Shown: one piece after another, positions 9,607 to 16,525 of the stretch
Layout: each line of letters opens with the position of its first letter
Position numbering within the stretch: position 1 is the first letter of the stretch
NCBI RefSeq assembly: GCF_000429905.1
Contig: NZ_AUCT01000009.1
Location: forward strand, 144,725 to 208,724
Origin: Desulfatibacillum aliphaticivorans DSM 15576
GTDB lineage: Bacteria > Desulfobacterota > Desulfobacteria > Desulfobacterales > Desulfatibacillaceae
Length of the DNA stretch: 64,000 nt
Reading direction: 5' to 3'
The notes under the pieces: model-generated
What the model was told of the DNA's origin: nothing
The model's input: the letters and a program-made list of their open reading frames with translations, nothing else
The model's database searches: none
Translations under genes and position numbers: made by a program

Positions 9607-10260
9607 TCAGGAGGGAAGGTATACGGCCAGATACGCAGAGGCCATGGTTTTTAGCTCTTCCAGCAATAGGGCGGCGTTTTCGGCGCCCTCCGGCCTCTGG
9701 CTTTCAAACCAGGCAAGATCCAGCATGCAGGTGGAGGTCTCGACGACCGTCCTGGCGGCCGCCATCGCCTTTTGGGAAGAAATATTCGCCCTTCGCTTCA
9801 GCAGGGCCTGACATAAGGCCTGGGCATGGCGTTCGTTCATGGCCGCGTCCACGGCCCGCAACTCCGGGCTGGCCTGCATGGCCGCCCGTATGGCCTTCAA
9901 TCCGGGGATTTCGGCGCCTATCATATATACGGCGTCTATCAGCTCGCGTAGGGCGGGCTTCCAGTCTATGTTCGGATTTTCCAGGTCCCTGTACACGTCA
10001 AACAAGGCCTCCTCAGGCAGGGTCGCCTGCTGAGCCAGGGCGTGCACGATGGCCAGCTTGTTGGGAAAGTAGCGGTACACGCTCCGGATGCGGACTCCGG
10101 CAAGCTCCGCCGCCTTTTTGGTGGTCAGTCCGTCCACGCCCGAGTCCTCCAGCAATTGGGCCGCCGCCGCCAGAATTTTTTCCCGGGTTTCCACAGCCCG
10201 AGCCTGGGTGGGCTTGACCCGCTCGGTAAGTGCAAGCTGGTTGTTTTTATTGGATTTCAT
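9607..10260 (-). CDS. TetR-family transcription repressor
   Basis: 217 residues from ATG 10260 (a TTG at 10272 would add four). The N-terminal helix-turn-helix is clear: TREKILAAAAQLLEDSG, then LTTKKAAELAGVRIRSVYRY and FPNKLAIVHALA. The C-terminal ligand domain is not assignable. It is divergent from the saccharopine-dehydrogenase-like gene; the 150-base spacer holds two related operator-like sequences, one just upstream of each gene, so it probably represses itself and that neighbour. Ligand unknown. Confidence 0.9.
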   Translation of the reverse strand: MKSNKNNQLALTERVKPTQARAVETREKILAAAAQLLEDSGVDGLTTKKAAELAGVRIRSVYRYFPNKLAIVHALAQQATLPEEALFDVYRDLENPNIDWKPALRELIDAVYMIGAEIPGLKAIRAAMQASPELRAVDAAMNERHAQALCQALLKRRANISSQKAMAAARTVVETSTCMLDLAWFESQRPEGAENAALLLEELKTMASAYLAVYLPS

Positions 10261-10272
10261 GATTTTTCCCAA

Positions 10273-10290
10273 AAGGGGAGTAATGCTACT
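10273..10290. promoter_or_regulatory. operator-like site 1 of the TetR/saccharopine-dehydrogenase spacer
   Basis: AAGGGGAGTAATGCTACT is an imperfect palindrome sharing the core GGAGTAnTGCTnC with site 2. It overlaps the leader of the tetR gene. A TTGACA at 10298-10303 on the plus strand lies between the two sites. Confidence 0.45.
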
Positions 10291-10334
10291 TTTTTTCTTG
10301 ACAGCTCAAATTCAAGGGGTTAGCCTGGGTTCTT

Positions 10335-10355
10335 AAAGGGAGTATTGCTCCCTTT
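10335..10355. promoter_or_regulatory. operator-like site 2, perfect inverted repeat
   Basis: AAAGGGAG-TATTG-CTCCCTTT is a perfect 8-bp inverted repeat with a 5-base centre, about 55 bases upstream of the saccharopine-dehydrogenase-like gene and downstream of a plus-strand TTGACA. It has the typical form of a TetR operator. Confidence 0.6.
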
Positions 10356-10409
10356 TTAACAGCATAAGCTAAACCTTCTATCAGGTCAACAAAAACAAGG
10401 GGGCCAAAC

Positions 10410-11636
10410 ATGAAAATTCTGGCTCTGGGGGGATGCGGGGAAATGGGCGCCTACGCAGTTCGCGCCTTGCTGGATATGGATAAAACGGTGGAAATCGTCG
10501 TGGCGGACCGGAACGGGGATGCGGCCAAATCTTTTGTGGAAACGCTGCCGGACAGGGCGTCCTGGATACAGTTGGACATCTCGAATCCGTCCGCCCTGGA
10601 AGCGGCGGTCGCAGAGGCGGACGTGGTCATGAACACGGTGGGACCGTATTTCCGGTTCGGCGTTTTGGTGTTGAAGGCCTGCATCCGTTGCGGCAGGGAT
10701 TACGTGGACATCTGCGACGACTGGGAGCCCACCCTGGACATGCTGGACCTTGACAAGGAGGCGGCCAAGGCGGGAATTACGGCCATCGTCGGCATGGGGG
10801 CCAGCCCGGGGATATCCAACATGCTGGCTGTAAAGGCGGTCAAGGAGTTGGATAGGGCGGCCAAGGCTTATACGGGGTGGGACCTGGACAGCGCCAAGCC
10901 GGAGAATGTGGGGAAAAATCCCTCCGCCGCCACAATCCACGGCATCCATCAGTTGACGGGCAAGATTCGCGCTTTTGAAAAGGGCCGGTATCTGGACAAA
11001 AGGCCCATCGAGCGGCTGTCCCTCAATTATCCGGGGGTGGGAGTCCGCAACGCCTGGACCATGGGGCATCCCGAAGCCGTCACCCTGCCCAGGTACTTTT
11101 CCGCTTTGGAGCTAAGCCGGAACGTGATGGTTTCCGACAGGCTGAGCATTTTTCTTATCAAAGCCATAACGACCCTGGTGGACGTGGGCGTGATCTCCCC
11201 GGAGCGGGCGGCCTGGCTGGCGGAGCGCGCGGAGCTTGCCAAGGGCGAGAGCAAATCCCCCGAAGCCCGGCTTTCCGCCATGGCCGGCAAGAAAAGCCTG
11301 GCCCTGCCTCCGCTGTTCGCCCTGGCTCAGGGGGAGAAAAACGGCGGGCCCGCCTCGGCCGCCTGCATGATCACCAGCGCGCCCAGCGGGGGAATGGCCG
11401 GCGCCACGGGAGCGCCCCTGGCCGTGGGCGCCTGGCTGCTGGCGCAAGGCAAGGTGGAGGCCAAAGGCGTATTCGCCCCGGAGGGCTGCCTAAACCCGGA
11501 AGCCTTTTTCGACTCTCTGGGGCCTTTGTGCACGCCTCCTCGAAAAAGCGCGGAAGAGCTGACTCTCACCACCCGATCCTGGGAAAAGGTTGGCCTGGGG
11601 GAATTGCTGCAGCTTAAGTTTACGGCTGCGGCTTGA
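10410..11636 (+). CDS. saccharopine dehydrogenase-like NAD(P)-binding oxidoreductase
   Basis: 408 residues. The N-terminus (ILALGGCGEMGAYAVRALL) is a Rossmann fold, and NTVGPYFRFG with ACIRCGRDYVDICDDWEP is typical of the saccharopine dehydrogenase/L-lysine dehydrogenase superfamily. Members catalyse NAD(P)-dependent C-N oxidoreduction or act on lipids; nothing fixes the substrate. The central GMGASPGISNMLAVKAV segment is also conserved. It is divergent from a tetR gene with palindromes between them, so it is likely that regulator's target. The C-terminal part is Gly/Ala/Pro-rich. Confidence 0.8.
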   Translation: MKILALGGCGEMGAYAVRALLDMDKTVEIVVADRNGDAAKSFVETLPDRASWIQLDISNPSALEAAVAEADVVMNTVGPYFRFGVLVLKACIRCGRDYVDICDDWEPTLDMLDLDKEAAKAGITAIVGMGASPGISNMLAVKAVKELDRAAKAYTGWDLDSAKPENVGKNPSAATIHGIHQLTGKIRAFEKGRYLDKRPIERLSLNYPGVGVRNAWTMGHPEAVTLPRYFSALELSRNVMVSDRLSIFLIKAITTLVDVGVISPERAAWLAERAELAKGESKSPEARLSAMAGKKSLALPPLFALAQGEKNGGPASAACMITSAPSGGMAGATGAPLAVGAWLLAQGKVEAKGVFAPEGCLNPEAFFDSLGPLCTPPRKSAEELTLTTRSWEKVGLGELLQLKFTAAA

Positions 11637-11672
11637 CGGTGAGGATGTCCTGGAGTTATGTCATGACTTAAT

Positions 11673-11712
11673 CACGGAATACACGGAACGCACGGAATAA
11701 TATATTTCCGTG
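11673..11712. repeat. CACGGAA direct repeats with terminal inverted copy
   Basis: CACGGAA occurs at 11673, 11682 and 11691, spaced 9 bases apart, followed by TTCCGTG at 11706, which can pair with any of them. This is the main structure in the 387-base gap 11637-12023; nothing else there looks coding. Confidence 0.5.
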
Positions 11713-11837
11713 ACATCCGTGTTTTAAGAACTTTCCCTTAAAAATCCAGCGATTCTCCCTTCGTCATTTCAAAGCGTCCTGGTTTACGCAGGGGCGCCGC
11801 TTGCCGCACCCTTGCGCCGCCTCTTCTTGCCGCATTC

Positions 11838-11849
11838 TCACAAGTGTGA
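11838..11849. promoter_or_regulatory. TCACAnnTGTGA palindrome upstream of crotonase gene
   Basis: TCACAAGTGTGA is a short palindrome 175 bases upstream of the crotonase start. Similar sequences occur before the SDR gene (13122) and the second crotonase gene (24920), which suggests a shared operator. Confidence 0.3.
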
Positions 11850-12023
11850 TAGACCCCTAAAAAGCATCACTCAGGCCTGAACGGTCAATTATCATCTTTT
11901 TGACGAACATCCTAAAAAACACGGGACGCGGAGAAATAGGGCTTGCAACGACAAGCCCGGGCAGGCGGGTACGCGGCTGGAAAATCATGGTTCGGACAAA
12001 ATACTATCAGGGAAGGAGAAGCT

Positions 12024-12824
12024 ATGGCGGATATCGTTACTCTGGAAGTCAAAGACCACATCGGTTTTGTCACGTTTAACCGGCCGGAAAAATACAACGC
12101 CCTCAGCCACGAGATGATCCGGAAGATTATCGAAACCGGCGAGAAAGTGATGGAGGACAAGTCCATTCGGGTGGTGGTTTTGTCGGGCAATGGAAAAGGC
12201 TTTTGCGCCGGGCTTGATATGGAGAACTTTCAAAAAATGGCCGACGGCGACGACAAGCTGGAGTTGTTCGCCCGAGCCTACAACACCCCGGCCAATAAGG
12301 CCCAGCAGGTGGGGTGGGTCTGGAAACAGGTTCCGGTCCCGGTCATAGCCGCGCTGCACGGCGTGGCCTTTGGCGGCGGCCTGCAAATAGCCCTGGGGGC
12401 TGACATCCGGCTGGCCGCTCCGGGCACGCGTTTTTCGGTCATGGAAATCAAGTGGGGCCTGATTCCGGATATGTCCATCACCCAGACCCTATGCGATCTG
12501 GTTCGTCTGGATGTGGCCAAGGAACTGACCTTCACCGGCCGCATCGTCGAGGCCAAGGAAGCGGCGGAATTGGGCCTGATAACCCGGGTGGTGGAAGACC
12601 CCCTGGCCGAGGCGACCGAGATGGCCAAGCTCATAGCCTCCAAAAACCCGGACGCCATTTCCCGGGACAAACAATTGCTGGAATCCGCATGGCGGGCCGG
12701 CGCCGCCAAGGGCATGCTGATTGAGGAAAGCCTGCAGCGGGAGATCATCGCCACGCCCAACCAGATCGAAGCGGTCATGGCTGAGTTCGAAAAACGGGAC
12801 CCCAAATTTTCGGACAGGTTCTAA
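12024..12824 (+). CDS. crotonase-superfamily enoyl-CoA hydratase/isomerase
   Basis: 266 residues from ATG 12024 (GGGAAGGAG ahead). The crotonase fold is clear: VTFNRPEKYNALSHEMIRK at the N-terminus, the CoA/oxyanion segments GNGKGFCAGLDME and GVAFGGGLQIALGADIRLA, then EIKWGLIPDM. Crotonases stabilise thioester enolates; hydratase, isomerase or hydrolase activity cannot be separated by eye. The sequence KWGLIPDM in place of the usual GTIPGAGGTQ suggests a subgroup other than classical short-chain hydratases. It is a single-gene unit with a long leader. Confidence 0.88.
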   Translation: MADIVTLEVKDHIGFVTFNRPEKYNALSHEMIRKIIETGEKVMEDKSIRVVVLSGNGKGFCAGLDMENFQKMADGDDKLELFARAYNTPANKAQQVGWVWKQVPVPVIAALHGVAFGGGLQIALGADIRLAAPGTRFSVMEIKWGLIPDMSITQTLCDLVRLDVAKELTFTGRIVEAKEAAELGLITRVVEDPLAEATEMAKLIASKNPDAISRDKQLLESAWRAGAAKGMLIEESLQREIIATPNQIEAVMAEFEKRDPKFSDRF

Positions 12825-13121
12825 AAAGCATAACTGCGCCTCCGGCGACAAACTTTTGAAAAAGTCTGATCAAAACTTTAAAAATGGCGCTTCGCGAAAA
12901 AAAGGTGTGATGGCAAAACCGCCGCGAAGCGCCTCATCTTAAATCTCTCCCCCCCGGCGAAGGAAAGTCAGGTTGGGAGGATGTTTTTCCCGAGCATTCT
13001 TTTAGAGATTCAGGAGGCCTTCCGCCGCTTCCCATTGACTCTGTGTAAAATCCGGATTTTTGAGTTTTGTATGATCCTCCCCGTGTATTTGCGAACCGAC
13101 AGGATGGCGCTTGCCGCTCCT

Positions 13122-13133
13122 TTACAGGTGTGA
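13122..13133. promoter_or_regulatory. TTACAnnTGTGA motif upstream of SDR gene
   Basis: TTACAGGTGTGA lies 85 bases before the SDR start. It is one of three related sites (11838, 24920). The flanking GCGCTTGCCGC also resembles sequence near 11800. Confidence 0.3.
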
Positions 13134-13217
13134 TAAGATTCCGAACGATCGCTCGCTAATATGATGGGGCGTAAAGTTTTCAGGACGCCTCCCAAAAACA
13201 AAGCAAAGGGGAAAGTT

Positions 13218-14000
13218 ATGCAAGATTTATTCAAGTTGGAAGGAAAGACGGCGGTGGTTACCGGCGGGTCCCGCGGCATTGGCTATATGATCGCCACCGG
13301 GTTTGTGGAAGCCGGGGTCAAGGTGTACATTTCGGCGCGAAAAGCGGACGCGTGCAACGCCGCCGCTGAAGAATTATCCAAAAAGGGCGAGTGCATTTCC
13401 ATTCCCGCGGATCTGTCTTCCGAAGAGGGCGTGAAAAATCTTTGCGACGCCATTAAAGAGCGCGAAGACAAATTGGATATTCTGGTGAACAACGCCGGCG
13501 CCACCTGGGGAGCGCCCTTCGAGGAATTCCCCAACGCCGGCTGGGACAAGATATTGGGCATCAATGTCAAGGGGCCGTTTTTCATGACCCGGGAATTGAT
13601 GCCGCTTTTGAAAAAGGCTGCCGATCCCGAGGATCCGTCCCGGATCATCAATATCGGCTCCGTGGCCGGATTCGACACCGGCGGCGTGGCTTTTTCCTAC
13701 GGACCCAGCAAGGCCGCCGTCCACCAGATGACCAAAAACTGGGCCTTTCAGTTCGCCAAGGATCACATAACGGTAAACGCCATTGCTCCCGGACCCTTCC
13801 CGAGCAAGATGATGGCCTTTTTGACCGATAATGAAGAAACCCGCAAAATGGTGGAAGCGGGAATTCCGCTGGGCCGGATCGGCACGCCGGAAGACGCGGC
13901 CGGCCTGTCGATTTTTCTGTCCTCCAGGGCCGGCGCCTATGTTACAGGCGTGATAATTCCCTTGGACGGCGGCATGCTGGTCCAGGGTAAGTCAGCATAG
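13218..14000 (+). CDS. short-chain dehydrogenase/reductase (SDR)
   Basis: 260 residues from ATG 13218, which has AAAGGGGAAAG ahead; an upstream ATG at 13161 would add 19 residues with no ribosome site. Classical SDR motifs: TGGSRGIGYM for NAD(P), NNAGA, the catalytic Ser in GSVAGFD, and YGPSK. It oxidises or reduces a hydroxyl/carbonyl group, probably on an acyl-CoA or alcohol given the lipid genes around it, but the substrate is not readable. It is a single-gene transcription unit closed by a strong hairpin. Confidence 0.9.
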   Translation: MQDLFKLEGKTAVVTGGSRGIGYMIATGFVEAGVKVYISARKADACNAAAEELSKKGECISIPADLSSEEGVKNLCDAIKEREDKLDILVNNAGATWGAPFEEFPNAGWDKILGINVKGPFFMTRELMPLLKKAADPEDPSRIINIGSVAGFDTGGVAFSYGPSKAAVHQMTKNWAFQFAKDHITVNAIAPGPFPSKMMAFLTDNEETRKMVEAGIPLGRIGTPEDAAGLSIFLSSRAGAYVTGVIIPLDGGMLVQGKSA

Positions 14001-14031
14001 ATTTTCGCCGGAACGGTAACCATGAAATATA

Positions 14032-14076
14032 GAGGGGGCGTCTGCGCGGAATATCCCGCAGACGTCCTCTTTGTTT
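14032..14076 (+). terminator. rho-independent terminator after the SDR gene
   Basis: GAGG..CGTCTGCG pairs with CGCAGACGTCCTC (one bulge) across a 10-nt loop, followed by TTTGTTT. It is 32 bases after the stop. Confidence 0.8.
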
Positions 14077-14181
14077 ATGGCGGCTGGTCAATTCAAAGGC
14101 GGCATTATTTCTTCCGCCGTCCCATCATCACTTCAAAAGGCGCCCGCCGGAGGCAGCCGTTCGGCAATTCGCACTTCTGTT

Positions 14182-15552
14182 TTAAAGCTCCTCATAGGCG
14201 GTGAAGCCTTTGGGGCTTGTCTCTTTCAGGGCCTGGCGGGGTTTGTGAAAGCCTTCGTGGTCGTAAATATGCTGCAGCAATCGCTCCCTTTCGGCAGGCT
14301 CGGCGAGATAGGCTATTCCAACGGCGTGCTCTCCAATGCTCAACCCGCGCGGGTCGAAAGCCCCGTATTCGGAAACAATGACCACGGGATCGGCGGCAAT
14401 GGCCGTGGAGGAAACGCCTTCCGGGCATTTTTCAAGCACTTTGGACGCCCCCTTGCCGGTGGTGGACTTGATGGCGATGATGGGCGTTCCCCCATGGGAC
14501 AGATAGGCGCCCCTGAGAAAATCGGCCTGCCCGCCTATGCCGCTGTATATCTTGTTTGCGCTTAGGGAGTCGGCCCAGATATTTCCATGCAGGTCCACGC
14601 CGATGGCGCTGTTGACGGCGACCATATTAGGCTCGGCCGCTATATTTAACACGCTGTTGGTGACGTCGCAGGGGCGGCTTTGGACGGAGCTGTTGTAATG
14701 GAGCCACTGGTATCCGTCATGGTCGTCCGCCAGGAAAAGGGTGGAGATGCAAAAATCCCGCTGGGTGTATTTGTTGGTGGCGATGCCTGTATCCACCAGC
14801 TTCCTCATGGCCGTAGCAAACAACTCCGTATGAATGCCCAGATCCTTAACCCCTTTTTCTATCACGGCGTCGGTGACGGCTTCGGGAACCTCGCCGATTC
14901 CGTACTGAAGCGTGCATCCGTCATGGATGTATAGCTGGGCTATCAACCGGGCGATTTTTTTCGCGCGGTCGTCCGGCTGATGGGAGGGGTTGACGGGCAG
15001 TTCATAGTCCGTGTCCAGGAGATAGTCGATGCTCTCCTCCCTGACGGTGGTTCCCAGGATAAAGGGCATGCGGGCGTTTCGTTCCGCAATGACAAGCCCG
15101 CCCCGGGCCTTGACCGTTTCGATGGCCGCGGGCACGGCTTCCACGCCGCTTCCCAGGCTGTAGTTGCCTCCGTTGTCCGGGCCGCTTACGGATATGAGGG
15201 CGACGTCGGGTTGAAGGTGCGACCTGATCTGGCGGGGAATGTCCGAAAGATGCATGAGCTGGTACATGGCCGTGTCGTTGTTTACGGCCGGCCTGGAATA
15301 GGCGCTGTTAAAGATGACCCGGTGGGTTATCCGGGCGCATGTTTCCAGGGAAAACAAGGCTTCGATATCCCCCAAAAGAAGCACGCCAAGCAGCTCGACG
15401 TCCTGAATGGAATCATCGGAGGCCAGGCGCTTCAACAAAACCTGGGGCGTGGATGCGTTTCCCGCGCAATAGATTCTGCTCCCCTTTGGGATGGTTGCGC
15501 TGTTGACAGCCTCTTCAACCTTGGCGACATGTTTCATAGTGTATTTCCCCAT
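14182..15552 (-). CDS. class I CoA-transferase / acetyl-CoA hydrolase family
   Basis: 456 residues. The family Glu that forms the gamma-glutamyl-CoA thioester is E243 in LGIHTELFATAMRKL, and GIGGQADFLRGAYLSHGG is the conserved C-terminal CoA-binding loop. This matches 4-hydroxybutyrate/butyrate CoA-transferases and acetyl-CoA hydrolases (Cat1-Cat2 type), which move CoA from acetyl- or another acyl-CoA to a free acid. It would let the cell activate a carboxylic acid without ATP. It is convergent with the SDR gene and divergent from the glycyl-radical operon 300 bases away, so it could act on that operon's product or substrate; this is inferred from position only. Confidence 0.88.
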   Translation of the reverse strand: MGKYTMKHVAKVEEAVNSATIPKGSRIYCAGNASTPQVLLKRLASDDSIQDVELLGVLLLGDIEALFSLETCARITHRVIFNSAYSRPAVNNDTAMYQLMHLSDIPRQIRSHLQPDVALISVSGPDNGGNYSLGSGVEAVPAAIETVKARGGLVIAERNARMPFILGTTVREESIDYLLDTDYELPVNPSHQPDDRAKKIARLIAQLYIHDGCTLQYGIGEVPEAVTDAVIEKGVKDLGIHTELFATAMRKLVDTGIATNKYTQRDFCISTLFLADDHDGYQWLHYNSSVQSRPCDVTNSVLNIAAEPNMVAVNSAIGVDLHGNIWADSLSANKIYSGIGGQADFLRGAYLSHGGTPIIAIKSTTGKGASKVLEKCPEGVSSTAIAADPVVIVSEYGAFDPRGLSIGEHAVGIAYLAEPAERERLLQHIYDHEGFHKPRQALKETSPKGFTAYEEL

Positions 15553-15797
15553 TGAGTTATTGATGTGTGATTGGATGCGTCATGCATTATAGCCTTAAGA
15601 AGGCATCCTATCAAGATTTTAGGTCCCTGGGGGGCGTGGGCGTTTGCGGGGAGGCGGCGTCGATTTTTTTGGCGCTCTTTTCCTGTTAACAGAGCATTTG
15701 ATTTGTATACAGCTAAGGCAGCTTTTTGTCTTTATTTAATTATAACCAATAATTTCGATTTTCTATTAGAATTTATACAGACGATTAAATATACTTC

Positions 15798-15844
15798 TTG
15801 ACATGAAGGGGTCTGGCGCCTTATGAATTAGAGCAAATGCTCTA
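15798..15844 (+). promoter_or_regulatory. promoter and TetR operator of the glycyl-radical operon
   Basis: TTGACA at 15798-15803 with TATGAA about 18 bases on forms a plausible -35/-10 pair. Directly downstream TAGAGCA-AA-TGCTCTA (15829-15844) is a perfect 16-base inverted repeat ending inside the AGGAGG of the tetR gene. A repressor bound there would block transcription start and, in RNA, might hide the ribosome site. The rest of the 15553-15854 gap is AT-rich without further signals. Confidence 0.65.
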
Positions 15845-15854
15845 GGAGGTTGCT

Positions 15855-16490
15855 TTGCTCGCACGCGCTCAAAAAAATCAGGCAAGGGGAAATTCCACAC
15901 GGACCGCCATCATGCGGGCCGCCACCGAATTGTTCGCCCAGTCCGGCTACAAAGGCACCCCGATCAGGGCTATCCTGAAAAAGGCCGGGGTTTCCATGGG
16001 GTCGTTTTACCATCACTTCAAAGACAAGGCCGATCTCTACATCTCCATAGCTGATGAGGGCAGCCTGGCTGTCCGGCGCTTCATGCGGAGCGTGGGAGAC
16101 TTTGAAACCGGAGACTCCCTGAATGACCGGGCCTGGAGTTTTTTCCGGGCTTACATCCAGGCGGCGGCCAAAAACGACTCCATGGTGCTTTTGTTGATTT
16201 CGGAAAAGGAAACCCTGCCTGAAAACATCAAGACAATGATGGAAGACGAAATCGCCCGGCACCGCAGGGATCTGGAGCAGGGCCTTATGGCCGGCGTGGA
16301 AGCCGGACTGTTGAAGCCCATGGACGCGCGCATGGCCTCGGAGGCCATTGTGGGCATGGTGCTCCATATGGTCAGGGTTTATTTTACGGACCCCTCCGTG
16401 GAAATGGAGGACGTCATCAGCGCCCTGGCCCGCTCCACCGTGGGGATTATTCGCTCCATGCCGGGCCTGAACGGGGATGACGGCGTGTAA
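15855..16490 (+). CDS. TetR-family regulator of the glycyl-radical operon
   Basis: 211 residues. It starts at TTG 15855 with a full AGGAGG 5 bases ahead. The helix-turn-helix region is TRTAIMRAATELFAQSG, then PIRAILKKAGVSMGSFYHHF and KDKADLYISI; the rest is the helical effector domain. It is the first gene of its operon, 35 bases before the first glycyl radical enzyme, with a perfect palindrome over its own promoter, so autoregulation is likely. The ligand is probably a substrate or CoA ester of that pathway (inference). Confidence 0.92.
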   Translation: MLARAQKNQARGNSTRTAIMRAATELFAQSGYKGTPIRAILKKAGVSMGSFYHHFKDKADLYISIADEGSLAVRRFMRSVGDFETGDSLNDRAWSFFRAYIQAAAKNDSMVLLLISEKETLPENIKTMMEDEIARHRRDLEQGLMAGVEAGLLKPMDARMASEAIVGMVLHMVRVYFTDPSVEMEDVISALARSTVGIIRSMPGLNGDDGV

Positions 16491-16525
16491 CGGGGACGGG
16501 ATGCGCTTCCGCCCAAGGAGGGATC

